Source of the DNA: Candidatus Cloacimonas sp.
Lineage (GTDB): Bacteria; Cloacimonadota; Cloacimonadia; Cloacimonadales; Cloacimonadaceae
Length of the DNA: 64,000 bases
Assembly (NCBI GenBank): GCA_035403355.1
Contig: DAONFA010000008.1
Coordinates: 1 to 64,000, forward strand
Direction: 5' to 3'
Within the stretch, counting starts at the first letter, position 1, and the number at the start of each line of letters is the position of its first letter. Below, in pieces: positions 28,315 through 37,527 of this stretch. The position numbers and the translations under genes were made by a program. A model generated the notes under the pieces. The model worked only from the letters and a program-made list of their open reading frames with translations, did not search any database and had not been told where the DNA came from.

Positions 28315-29268
28315 ATGCCTCAAATTACATCAAAACAATATCTGCAAAGAGAAATTGGACGCCTTGCGGGAATTGTCTTTGCCTCTATTTTTTTCGCCAT
28401 TGGTTATTCCTGGTTTTTACTGCCCTATAATATGGCTCCTGGAGGAGTTGGCGGTTTATCTCAAATTTTATATTATTTTTTAGGCATACCCAATGGCGTG
28501 TCTATGATTTTAATCAATATTCCGCTGTTTATCCTCAGCTTCATCTTTATTGGCAAATCCTTCGGCAGTAAAAGTTTATACGGTATGATCGTAAGCGCTG
28601 TAATGACCGACCTGCTAAGTTTTCCTGCGCTTTATAAATTGGGAATTATTTCCGATCTGAAGCCCTATACTCATCTTCTTAACGGGCGGAAAATTTATGC
28701 TTTGTTAGCTCCTGAAGATTTGCTGCTAAGTGCAATAGCCGGAAGTGTTTTACTCGGAATCGGGTTAGGATTGATTTTCCGTTTTCGGGGCTCCACAGGA
28801 GGAACCGATATCCCTGTTGCACTAATTAAACAAAAGGCAAATCTTTCTATCGGGACAGGATATTATATTGTGGAAACAGGAATTATTTTACTGGTTGCCA
28901 TTGCCTTTAAAGCCCCCAAATTACTTATCTGGGGTTATGTGAATTTATTTATTACCGTAAAAATTACCGATTTGGTGAGCGAAGGTCTTCCCTATATCAA
29001 AGGAGCTTACATCATTTCCGATGCTGTAGATGAAATTCGCCAGGAAATTTTCAGTCAACTGGATAGAGGTGTAACTTATCTGAATGGTGTAAGCGGTTTT
29101 AATAAGCGAGATATAAAAATACTTTTTGTGGTGCTGAACAGAAGACAGGTGCCTTTGCTTACGGATATCGTTAAAGACGCCGATCCAGATGCCTTTATGA
29201 TTATTATGGATGTGTATGATGTTTTAGGATATGGATTTAAGTCCCGCAGTATCAATTTAAGCGAATAA
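28315..29268 (+). CDS. YitT family membrane protein
   Basis: A 318-residue integral membrane protein of the DUF161/YitT family with a C-terminal cytoplasmic DUF2179 domain (about 235-318: ISDAVDEIRQEI, ...MIIMDVYDVLGYGFK). About six hydrophobic segments are seen, including GVGGLSQILYYFLGIPNG and GLIFRFRGSTGGTDI, both family hallmarks. Transport function is likely but not established for the family. AGGAG at 28301-28305 is correctly spaced for the ATG at 28315 and too close for the ATG at 28306, so I choose 28315. Confidence 0.88.
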   Translation: MPQITSKQYLQREIGRLAGIVFASIFFAIGYSWFLLPYNMAPGGVGGLSQILYYFLGIPNGVSMILINIPLFILSFIFIGKSFGSKSLYGMIVSAVMTDLLSFPALYKLGIISDLKPYTHLLNGRKIYALLAPEDLLLSAIAGSVLLGIGLGLIFRFRGSTGGTDIPVALIKQKANLSIGTGYYIVETGIILLVAIAFKAPKLLIWGYVNLFITVKITDLVSEGLPYIKGAYIISDAVDEIRQEIFSQLDRGVTYLNGVSGFNKRDIKILFVVLNRRQVPLLTDIVKDADPDAFMIIMDVYDVLGYGFKSRSINLSE

Positions 29269-29300
29269 ACTTTACTACCTTGTTTAACTGCGAAGGCACT

Positions 29301-29455
29301 ATCTTTCCTGAGGGCTATAGTTTTTCAGGGAAGATAATACAGACCGCAAGTGGCTGAATTAATGGTTTTTACAAAGGTCGCTTGCTTGTCCCTTTATTAA
29401 CGGTTTAACAATTCTTTAACGATGCTTTAACTTCACTAAGGAAGCGTTAAAGAAT
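29301..29455. repeat. Two inverted repeats in the YitT/nuclease convergent gap
   Basis: The first is ATCTTTCCTGA (29301-29311) against TCAGGGAAGAT (29325-29335), one mismatch. The second is ATTCTTTAACG (29411-29421) against CGTTAAAGAAT (29445-29455), with an alternative inner pairing CTTTAACTTC/GAAGCGTTAAAG. Both lie between convergent genes. Neither has a clear U-tract, so they are at best bidirectional stop structures. The rest of 29269-29571 shows no gene. Confidence 0.6.
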
Positions 29456-29571
29456 CTTTTAAGAGTTATCAATGGCTCTATGCTCAATCATCTTACAATG
29501 AAGCAGGCATAAACCTGAACATAGTTTAGGATTTCATTGATGCTTATTCTTAATCTGTAAATTCCGGATTG

Positions 29572-30480
29572 TTAACGGGAAAGGCGAATGCCAACAGGTC
29601 TATGGTCTGAAATTGTTGCCGCATAAGTATTCCAACTGAGCATCCAATTTTCTGCTAAAATTGTTCTGCAATATTTTCCGGCACCTTCAAAATCGGCAAA
29701 AAGTTCATTGGAAATGAGAATATGGTCTATATGGCTGAGCGAACTTGGATAGGATACATTGGAATAGGAAGGCGCAATCGCAATTGGCATATCGGCAAAA
29801 TAATATTCTTGCGGTTTAGCTAAAAAACTAAGAAATACATTATATTCATCCGGTTCTGCTATCTGGTCATTCAAATCACCCAAAACAATCACTCGGCTAT
29901 CGGATAAATTGGTGGAAATATAGTAATCCAGTTCCTCACAGGCAAGCTGACGGCGTCTTTCTTCGTCCCAGCTGTCACTGGCGTCAATATTATTATCCCC
30001 GTAAGCTTTGAAATGATTATTGATCAGAATATAGTTTTCGTTATTCCAGGTTATATTCAGCAGATACGGCGGACGGGGAAAAGGATTACTGTCATTTTCA
30101 TAGATAGTGTATTGCTCATTCACGGTAACTGTTCCTGTATCATAAAGATAAGCAAGACGATAGGCATCGGTGGCAGTGTAAACACAGGCAGCATAATTAG
30201 GGATGTCATCCGCCATTTCCATAAAGGCATTATAATCCATAATTTCCTGAAAGGCAATCACATCGGCATTTATTGCTAGAATCATTTGTTTTAGTGACGC
30301 AAGGTCTGTCCCTTCCGGAAAAGTTTTCAAATTCCAGGTAACAATATCCAGAGTATTGTTAGTTCCGAAAGTGATGGATGTAGGATCATTCTCTTCCGGA
30401 TTTAAGATTGTATTTTTTCCGCAGGCGGACAGGATTACTAAAGTGATTAGTAACATTATCACTGTTTTTCGGTGTGGCAT
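29572..30480 (-). CDS. Endonuclease/exonuclease/phosphatase family lipoprotein
   Basis: A DNase I-fold hydrolase anchored as a lipoprotein (signal ending LVILSAC, Cys20). The metal and catalytic motifs are all present: TWNLKTF, FQEIMD with the Mg-binding Glu, NNHFKA, GDLNDQ, HIDHI and the final SDHRPV His. The 302 residues consist of this domain alone. The target could be extracellular nucleic acid or a phosphoester; the family does not decide it. AAGGA lies before the ATG. It is a single gene, divergent from the C25 gene. Confidence 0.88.
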   Translation of the reverse strand: MPHRKTVIMLLITLVILSACGKNTILNPEENDPTSITFGTNNTLDIVTWNLKTFPEGTDLASLKQMILAINADVIAFQEIMDYNAFMEMADDIPNYAACVYTATDAYRLAYLYDTGTVTVNEQYTIYENDSNPFPRPPYLLNITWNNENYILINNHFKAYGDNNIDASDSWDEERRRQLACEELDYYISTNLSDSRVIVLGDLNDQIAEPDEYNVFLSFLAKPQEYYFADMPIAIAPSYSNVSYPSSLSHIDHILISNELFADFEGAGKYCRTILAENWMLSWNTYAATISDHRPVGIRLSR

Positions 30481-30610
30481 CTATTTTCCTTACTGTATAT
30501 AATATTATTTTTTGCTTGCTGCTTCTTTTGTCCTTCCTGCTAAGCAGAAATTAACAAAATGACTGCATCTTCAATATAAAAACTATATAAAAGGTAATTT
30601 AAACCCGACT

Positions 30611-30639
30611 TTGACAGGGTGTAGTTTATAAAGCAATTT
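30611..30639 (+). promoter_or_regulatory. Candidate promoter of the C25 protein gene
   Basis: TTGACA (30611-30616) is followed after 17 bases by CAATTT (30634-30639), a weak -10. A very similar TTGACA/CAATTT pair occurs at 49348-49375. Confidence 0.35.
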
Positions 30640-30743
30640 AGCAGCCAATTTTATAGTAAAATAGCCCCCAAAAACAAAATTACTAAACAGGTTGGAAGGT
30701 TTATTGCATAAATCTGATTAGATACGCTTTTAGCGGAGGATAA

Positions 30744-33700
30744 ATGAAACAATATATACTGCTCCTGATGCTTCTTGCCTGCGGTCTGTTAACCGCGGTT
30801 ACAGGGCAAAGCTTCTATACTGTCGGTTCTACTTTGCAAGCCCATTTTGAGGGCTTGAGGGAGGAATCTTCTTCCCTTGAACCGAACTATAATGATGATA
30901 GTGATACCGATAGTGGTTCCGTAATTACCAAAACCCTTGCTTTCCCTTTTACAGATGCCAGTTTACAGGTCTCCTCTATGATTTGGAAGGTGTTTGATGC
31001 GGAAGGTAACTTTTTATTTAGTGAACAAAAATATATTGATCAGGCAGTAAATATTGTAACCGGTTTTACTTTCAGAGAAATGCGCGGTTACACTATTCGG
31101 ATTGAAACCCTAAAGGAAGAAGAGAATGGCTATCGCACTTTAAGCGAACTTAATTTTGAATTACTGGGCTCCAATCCTTTTCCTCTTCCCGCCTCAGTTT
31201 CTCCCGCTTTTATTGATGCCTACAAAGCTTTAGCAGATAATTTTGAGAATTCCTACCTGCGAAATTTACCTCTCAGCCGACCAAAAATGTTAATTATTAC
31301 TCACAGTCAGCTAACAAACTACCAGCAGGATTTTATTTCCTGGAAAAAATCCCTCGGTTTTGATGTCTATACCGTAAATAAAAGCGATATCGGTTCGGAT
31401 GTGCAACAAATTAAAAATTTTATCGCTTCGCACTATCAAACATATCAATGTGACTATCTATTCCTTTGGGGTGATGTTAACGGAACTTATGCTATTCCTA
31501 CTAATTATATTACCTCGCCGGAATATGCAGAAACTGATGCAGATGATAATTACTACACAATGCTGGAGGGCAATGATTACTTTCCCGAAATGCTGGTGGG
31601 AAGGTTTTCCTTTGCTAATGCCAGTGAATTTCTTGCTATGGTTAATAAAACCATTGTTTATGAAAGTGCAAGGACACCCTTTATGAACGATACAAATTGG
31701 ATGAGGAAAGCTTTAACGGTTGCCGGAAATTATGCTGAAGGTGATTTAAGGCCTACTACTCCTATTTCTATGTCCCGATGGTTGCGAGATAAAATGCTGG
31801 CTTTTGGTTATATGCAAGTTGATACTGTTTTCTGCCCTCCAACCTATCCCGGAACCTTAGCAATTCAGCAATCCATCAGTCAAGGTGTTCAATTTATCAG
31901 TTATCGCGGTTGGGGTGATGCTAATGGTTGGCACTATCCGGCTTTTCATATTCCGAATTTGGACAACACTTTTAACGGTGTCAAAATGCCGGTTGTATAT
32001 TCCATCGTTTGTAATACCGGGGATTTTGCCAATACCGTAAATCCGAATTTCGGGGAAGCTTGGATGCGGATGGGCTCTATGGCAAATCCCGGTGGTTGTG
32101 TTGCTTTTGTAGGTCCTTCCGATTTACATACCAAAACCCGATTGAATAATTCTATTTCCAGCGGAGCTTTTCGCAGTATTTTAGATTGGGGCGTGCGGGG
32201 TTTCGGTTCCAGTGTTTTGATGGGTAAAATTGAACTCTACAAGAATTTCCCTAATGATCTTGCCCATAATCAGTATGTGGAATTTTATTATCATGTATAT
32301 AACATTTTAAGTGACCCCAGCTTGAATATGTGGGTTTTAGTCCCCAATCAGATTCCTGAAACCGTTATTGCCGGTGGACTCACTTTTCAGCAAAGTGATA
32401 GTTTTATCCGCATAAATGCCCCGAATTTAAATAGCGGTATAGTTTCCGGAACCAGAGACGGGATAAATTACACTTATGCTCCGATAGCTAACGGCTATGC
32501 TATTTTGCCTATAGACCCCAATGTAGAAGGTGATTTAACGATAACAATCAGTAAAAAGGATTATGTTCCCCTGGTGCGGACTTTAACTTTGCAAGATAAT
32601 GCTACTATCGGTATCGTTTCCAATAACTTAGCACAAACAATTCTGGCTCCGAATGAGTCCTATTCTCTTTCTCTGCAGCTAAAGAATTTCTCTTCAGATG
32701 CCTATAATAATATCAATGCAACTTTGGCTTGCAATCATTCCGGGGTAAATATAGATAATCCTGTTGCAACTATTAGCACTATCAATCCGGAGGCAACTGT
32801 GCCGGTTAATTTCAATTTCTCTACAACCGGAGCTATTAAGCCCGGAGCAGTAATTGATTTTACCCTCACTTTGGATAATCCTTCAGTAACCGGTGTATTT
32901 CAGTTAGTTGCCGGTGGAGCTGAAATACAGATTATTAATTCTACAGGTATTTTGCAGATAGGTAATGCCAATAATATTACTTTTACCGCAGCCAATCAAG
33001 GCAATTTTGCTATGGAAAATATCTCTCTGCAAATTCAATCGCTTACGCCAGCTGCTACGGTACAAAATACCCCAATTTCTCTTGGTTCTTTGGCTCCCGA
33101 TGAAACCAAACAGTTTACTGCAACAATTACTATTTTGAACGATGTCTTTCCCGGAAATAATATCCCTCTGCGTTTTAATGCTACTAATACTACCGATTAC
33201 AGTTGCTATAGTTTTTATTCTGTTACTGCCGGAACTCCGGGACCAAATTCTCCTACAGGACCCGATGAATATGGTTATTTTGCTTACGATTCTAATGATT
33301 CCGGCTATCCTTCAACTCCCGTTTATGAATGGCTTGAACTTGATCCTGAAGGTGGTGACCTTTTAGGTAATCTCTTCTTAAGCCCGGATGATTCAGTGTT
33401 GACTGTTCCTTTGCCTTTCACTTTCCGTTTTTACGGTATGGATTACAATAGCGTTACGATGTCCACCAATGGCTGGATTTCTTTCATTCCCACCGATCAA
33501 TCCGATTTCTATAATTGTTACATTCCTGCTGCCTTAGGTCCGTATGCCATGGTTGCCGGCTATTGGGATGACCTGAAAGGTATGAAGACAGGTGTGGATG
33601 GAACAGGTAATCCTATTTTTGCCGATATGCGTATTATTTATTGGTATGATTCGGCAAATAATCGTTATCTCATTGAATGGAATAAAGCTTACAACCAATA

Positions 33701-34271
33701 TACTATAGATTTGGGTCCCGATGCCTCTATGGAAAAATTCCAGATTATTCTCTATCCTAAACAGCAACAAGACGGGGATATTGTAATTCAATATCATACT
33801 GTTGATAACCCGGGAATAACTACCAACTATTGCACAGTAGGAATTGAAGACCACAATCAGTTACGGGGCTTAACTTATACCCATTCAAATGCTTATCCTG
33901 TAACGGCAACTACTTTAACCCCCGGCTTGGCAATTGAGTTTACTACTACCTGGCCTGATAATTATGTTACCAATGAAGATGCCTCTTTGCCTGTTCCAGT
34001 ATGCAATTTAAGCAATTACCCCAATCCGTTCAATCCTGTAACTGCTATTTCTTTTACTGCCCGAAATGCAGGTTTTGCTACTCTGAATATCTATAACCAG
34101 AAAGGACAGCTGATTAAAACTCTGCTTAAAGACAATATTTTATCCGGTAACCATAAACTGATTTGGGAAGGAAAAGATAATCAGGGAAATAATGTTGCCT
34201 CGGGTGTTTATCTGTATAAATTACAGATGAACGGAACTACCCTGACTAAGAAAATGCTGCTGCTGAAGTAG
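30744..34271 (+). CDS. C25 (gingipain-like) family protein with type IX sorting domain
   Basis: An 1175-residue secreted protein. Signal peptide (1-21), a propeptide-like beta region, a caspase-fold C25 domain (about 175-545), an Ig-like gingipain C-terminal domain, CARDB/BACON-like beta repeats, a region resembling a nidogen/galactose-binding module (FYGMDYNSVTMSTNGWISF), and a C-terminal FlgD-like sorting domain with YPNPFNP and SGVYLYKL. The nucleophile Cys423 is present in SIVCNTGDF. The position 33 residues earlier, where gingipains have the catalytic His in GHG, is Trp390 (YRGWGDANGW). It may thus be inactive or use another His. Single gene; ends at the octamer array. Confidence 0.85.
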   Translation: MKQYILLLMLLACGLLTAVTGQSFYTVGSTLQAHFEGLREESSSLEPNYNDDSDTDSGSVITKTLAFPFTDASLQVSSMIWKVFDAEGNFLFSEQKYIDQAVNIVTGFTFREMRGYTIRIETLKEEENGYRTLSELNFELLGSNPFPLPASVSPAFIDAYKALADNFENSYLRNLPLSRPKMLIITHSQLTNYQQDFISWKKSLGFDVYTVNKSDIGSDVQQIKNFIASHYQTYQCDYLFLWGDVNGTYAIPTNYITSPEYAETDADDNYYTMLEGNDYFPEMLVGRFSFANASEFLAMVNKTIVYESARTPFMNDTNWMRKALTVAGNYAEGDLRPTTPISMSRWLRDKMLAFGYMQVDTVFCPPTYPGTLAIQQSISQGVQFISYRGWGDANGWHYPAFHIPNLDNTFNGVKMPVVYSIVCNTGDFANTVNPNFGEAWMRMGSMANPGGCVAFVGPSDLHTKTRLNNSISSGAFRSILDWGVRGFGSSVLMGKIELYKNFPNDLAHNQYVEFYYHVYNILSDPSLNMWVLVPNQIPETVIAGGLTFQQSDSFIRINAPNLNSGIVSGTRDGINYTYAPIANGYAILPIDPNVEGDLTITISKKDYVPLVRTLTLQDNATIGIVSNNLAQTILAPNESYSLSLQLKNFSSDAYNNINATLACNHSGVNIDNPVATISTINPEATVPVNFNFSTTGAIKPGAVIDFTLTLDNPSVTGVFQLVAGGAEIQIINSTGILQIGNANNITFTAANQGNFAMENISLQIQSLTPAATVQNTPISLGSLAPDETKQFTATITILNDVFPGNNIPLRFNATNTTDYSCYSFYSVTAGTPGPNSPTGPDEYGYFAYDSNDSGYPSTPVYEWLELDPEGGDLLGNLFLSPDDSVLTVPLPFTFRFYGMDYNSVTMSTNGWISFIPTDQSDFYNCYIPAALGPYAMVAGYWDDLKGMKTGVDGTGNPIFADMRIIYWYDSANNRYLIEWNKAYNQYTIDLGPDASMEKFQIILYPKQQQDGDIVIQYHTVDNPGITTNYCTVGIEDHNQLRGLTYTHSNAYPVTATTLTPGLAIEFTTTWPDNYVTNEDASLPVPVCNLSNYPNPFNPVTAISFTARNAGFATLNIYNQKGQLIKTLLKDNILSGNHKLIWEGKDNQGNNVASGVYLYKLQMNGTTLTKKMLLLK

Positions 34272-34545
34272 GTTAACAGGTGAACGGGTTAGCAGGTTAA
34301 CTGGTTAACTTGCTAACCTCTTAACTTATTAACCAGTTCACCGATTAACCTGTTCACTCGTTGACCTGTTAACCCGTTCACCTGCTAACCCATTCACCTG
34401 TTAACCCGTTAACCTGTTAACCTGTTAACCCGTTAACCCATTCACCCATTCACCCATTAACCCGTTAACCCGTTAACCCGTTAACCCATTCACCCGTTAA
34501 CCCATTAACCCGTTCACCTGTTAACCCGTTAACCCGTTAACCTTT
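34271..34545. repeat. Octamer array (GTTAACCC-type), about 34 units in two orientations
   Basis: Units of eight bases such as CCGTTAAC, CTGTTAAC, CCATTCAC and CCGTTCAC fill the whole convergent gap. The first five units (34271-34310) are in the opposite orientation to the rest, so the two ends are complementary and could form one large hairpin. The array runs into pyrD and encodes its last residues. Confidence 0.92.
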
Positions 34546-35447
34546 TTTACTATATCTTTTAGTTTTAGCTGCTTTTCCCGGCAGAAAGTGTATAAACCAT
34601 TATAAACATTATCTACTGCTTCAGGGTCTATAAAATTGGCTGTTCCCAAAGCAATCATAGCTGCTCCAGCCCAAAAAAACTCCAATGCATCCTGCCAGTT
34701 ATAAATTCCCCCCATAGCAATTACAGGTATTTTAACTGCCTGAGCGGCACGATAAGTTAAAGCCAAAGCTAAGGGTTTAATGCCAATTCCGCTATAGCCC
34801 CCGATTCCTTTTTTAAGCATAGACATTCCATTCCGATAGTCAATTGCCATTCCCCAAATAGTATTGATTAATGATATTGCGGTAGCACCTCCATCTTCAG
34901 CTGCCTTGGCAATAATGCCAATATCTGTAACATTGGGAGTTAGTTTTACAATTAGTTCCCTGTTTGTTAAAGGTGATAGCAGAGCACATAGTTTATATAC
35001 AACATCAGGATCAATACCGAAAGTGATGCCTTCATTTTCTACATTGGGACAGGATACATTTAGTTCGTAACCGGAAATCCCTTCTTGTTTTTCCAAACAT
35101 TCCAGCATTTGTGCAAATTCGTTTAATGAAGCACCCGAAATACTTACAATTAAAGGAACTTTAAGATTTTTTCGCAATATAGGTAAATCCTCAGCTATGA
35201 ATTTATCCAAGCCGGGATTTTGCAAACCGATGGAATTTAACAGTCCTGCTTCTGTTTCATATAAACGCGGAGGTGGATTTCCCTTTTTCGGATTGCGGGT
35301 AATAGTTTTACAGACATAAGCTCCTAAATGTTCCTGAGCAATAAAATCCAGGTTCTCCAAAGCAAAAGTGCCGGAGGCAACAGTAACGGGACTATTCATT
35401 TTTAGCCGCCCCAAAGATGTCTGAAGCGGATTTAAAATTTGTTCCAT
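34521..35447 (-). CDS. pyrD: Dihydroorotate dehydrogenase, catalytic subunit (class 1B)
   Basis: FMN enzyme oxidising dihydroorotate to orotate in pyrimidine synthesis. The class 1 pattern is clear: VTVASGTFALEN, the catalytic Cys in ELNVSCPNV, KLTPNV, and phosphate-binding GGIYNWQDA. Association with pyrK makes it the NAD-dependent class 1B form. It has 308 residues; the start overlaps pyrK by 16 bases. The C-terminal residues VNGLTG are encoded by the octamer array, so the array has replaced or extended the native end. Confidence 0.96.
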   Translation of the reverse strand: MEQILNPLQTSLGRLKMNSPVTVASGTFALENLDFIAQEHLGAYVCKTITRNPKKGNPPPRLYETEAGLLNSIGLQNPGLDKFIAEDLPILRKNLKVPLIVSISGASLNEFAQMLECLEKQEGISGYELNVSCPNVENEGITFGIDPDVVYKLCALLSPLTNRELIVKLTPNVTDIGIIAKAAEDGGATAISLINTIWGMAIDYRNGMSMLKKGIGGYSGIGIKPLALALTYRAAQAVKIPVIAMGGIYNWQDALEFFWAGAAMIALGTANFIDPEAVDNVYNGLYTFCREKQLKLKDIVKKVNGLTG

Positions 35448-36229
35448 AATACCTCCGCAGCATTAAAAACAGGACCTTCTTTGCACACCCGTAAATAATT
35501 CCAGTCATTTTCATTGCCAACAGGAATGGCACAACCGTAACAAACGCCAATGCCGCAAGCCATATATGCTTCCAGAGAACAGTAATGTTCAATATTCAGT
35601 TTATTGGTAATTGCGGCACATTCTTTCAGCATTGGCATAGGACCGCAACTATATATTAAATCAATCTTCTTTTCTGCAATCAATTTTGTCATCCCTTCTG
35701 TAACCATTCCTTTTTTGCCAAAACTGCCATCTTCAGTCCAAATTTCATCACAGGGAAACACATCGTTTTGTCCTGAACCACCATGCACCCAGTAAAGCAG
35801 ATTGTGCTTAATTAATTGCTTTTGTAAATACCACAAAGGAGGATAGCCAATTCCTCCGCTAACCAGCAATATTCTTCTGCCGGTAACAAAGGGAAAACCG
35901 TTTCCCAGAGGGCCTATTAGCTCTAAAAGGTCTCCAGCTTTAAGTTTATAGAGAGCATTGGTACCGGTGCCTACTTTTTTAATGAAGAAACCAATTCTCC
36001 CTTCTGCATTATCATAAATAGAAATGGGTTTAAAAAGTTTGGGCAAAGAACGGATTTCTTCCGCATCGGCAATACTGTAATGAGCTCTAATTTCAAAGAA
36101 TTGTCCCGGCTGGCATTTTTTCCCCAATGCCTCATCCCATATCCAAAGAATAAAATAATCCCCGCAGAGTTCTTCGCGAGAATATATTGTCTGTTCCAGA
36201 AACTGGTGTTTGGGTTTATCCATTTTCAC
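35432..36229 (-). CDS. pyrK: Dihydroorotate dehydrogenase, electron-transfer subunit
   Basis: Passes electrons from PyrD to NAD through FAD and a [2Fe-2S] cluster. FAD-binding KPISIYDN and the GTGTNALY-like turn, the NAD site LLVSGGIGYPPLW, and the cluster cysteines in CGIGVCYGCAIP with a fourth in RVCKEGPVF are all present. It has about 265 residues. The start may be GTG at 36229 or ATG at 36223; both overlap the pyrC end. Third gene of pyrB-C-K-D. Confidence 0.96.
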   Translation of the reverse strand: MKMDKPKHQFLEQTIYSREELCGDYFILWIWDEALGKKCQPGQFFEIRAHYSIADAEEIRSLPKLFKPISIYDNAEGRIGFFIKKVGTGTNALYKLKAGDLLELIGPLGNGFPFVTGRRILLVSGGIGYPPLWYLQKQLIKHNLLYWVHGGSGQNDVFPCDEIWTEDGSFGKKGMVTEGMTKLIAEKKIDLIYSCGPMPMLKECAAITNKLNIEHYCSLEAYMACGIGVCYGCAIPVGNENDWNYLRVCKEGPVFNAAEVLWNKF

Positions 36230-37514
36230 TATCCAGATAAGTTATTTTACCGTCACAGATAGTCACCATAATCCTGCCGGGAAACCATTGATTGAGCCAG
36301 GGTGTGTTTTTGCTTTTAGAAAGGATATTTTCCGCTGAAAAAAGAGTTTCTTTTTCCAGGTCTATAATCGTTAAATCAGCTGTTTTTCCTTCTGCTAAAA
36401 TTCCCCCGGGTAAATTTAAAATCTTAGCTGGAGCGATAGTTAATGCCTCAATTAAACGGTTTAGGTCTATCTGTCCCGTCTGCACCAGGTTTTTATAGAG
36501 CACGGGAAATGCCGTTTCCAAACCAATTATGCCAAAAGGAGCCAGATCAAATTCCTTTTCCTTTTCAAAATCCGCATGAGGAGAATGGTCTGTAGCAATG
36601 CAATCAATTATTCCTTCTTTCAATGCCTGAATGCAGGCAAGACGGTCTTTTTCACTTCGCAGAGGGGGTTTCATTTTAGTATTGGTATTAAAAGATAAAT
36701 TTGCCTCTTCATTTAGCACCAAATGGTGAGGTGTAACTTCACAGGTAACCGGTAAGCCCTTATCCTTAGCATTTTTTACTAATTCTATAGAGCGCTCCGT
36801 AGAAATATGAGCAATATGTAATTGAGCTCCAGCACTTTCTGCCAGCATAATATCCCGGGCAATAATCACTTCTTCTGCCAGACCCGGAATTCCACTAAAT
36901 CCAAGTTTGGTAGCCACTTTGCCGGAATGGATCTGTCCCTTGCCTGCCAGAGAATAATCCTCGGGATGAATAATAACCGGAATACCAAAGTTACTGGCAT
37001 ACTTCATACACGAAAGCATTAGGCGCGCATCCTGCACACATTTACCGTCATCAGAAACAGCTACAATACCTCCTGCTTTCATTGTTGCCATTTCCGCAAT
37101 TTCTTTTCCCGCAGATTGTTTGGTAATGGCTCCAATCACATACACCTTGGCAGAACCGTGTTCTTCAGCCCGCAATTGAATGTATTCCACGGAAGCAATA
37201 TTATCGGTAACAGGTTCTGTATTCGGCATTGCACAAACAGCTGTAAAACCACCATGAGCAGCAGCTTTAGTTCCTGTAACGATATCTTCCTTATAGGTCT
37301 GCCCCGGGTCTCGTAAATGCGAATGCAGGTCTATAAAACCAGGAAACATACAAGCGCCTTTGGCATCTATAATTTTATCCGCTTTGTCGGTAGGGTAACC
37401 GGAGGAAGCTGTTCCTCCGCTTATTTTTACAATCTTCTTTCTGTCAATTAAGATTTCCCCTTTTATGAACTTTCCCTTTTGATAGATGACAGCATTTATA
37501 ATTAAGGTCTTCAT
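36216..37514 (-). CDS. pyrC: Dihydroorotase (class I)
   Basis: Zinc enzyme closing carbamoyl-aspartate to dihydroorotate. Metal-binding DLHSHLRDPGQ, CAMPNTEP, the His in LHIAHISTE and the catalytic Asp in ATDHSPH are intact. The 432 residues match the class I amidohydrolase form that can be active on its own or bound to PyrB. It lies 13 bases downstream of pyrB. Confidence 0.96.
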   Translation of the reverse strand: MKTLIINAVIYQKGKFIKGEILIDRKKIVKISGGTASSGYPTDKADKIIDAKGACMFPGFIDLHSHLRDPGQTYKEDIVTGTKAAAHGGFTAVCAMPNTEPVTDNIASVEYIQLRAEEHGSAKVYVIGAITKQSAGKEIAEMATMKAGGIVAVSDDGKCVQDARLMLSCMKYASNFGIPVIIHPEDYSLAGKGQIHSGKVATKLGFSGIPGLAEEVIIARDIMLAESAGAQLHIAHISTERSIELVKNAKDKGLPVTCEVTPHHLVLNEEANLSFNTNTKMKPPLRSEKDRLACIQALKEGIIDCIATDHSPHADFEKEKEFDLAPFGIIGLETAFPVLYKNLVQTGQIDLNRLIEALTIAPAKILNLPGGILAEGKTADLTIIDLEKETLFSAENILSKSKNTPWLNQWFPGRIMVTICDGKITYLDSENG

Positions 37515-37527
37515 TATTCATTCCTCC

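Noticed and set aside
29301..29335. Intrinsic terminator after the YitT gene
   Set aside because: The hairpin is imperfect, has a long loop and no T-tract follows.
34271..34545. CRISPR or iteron-type origin
   Set aside because: Eight-base units directly adjoin without spacers; no DnaA-box set, rep gene or AT-rich unwinding element nearby.
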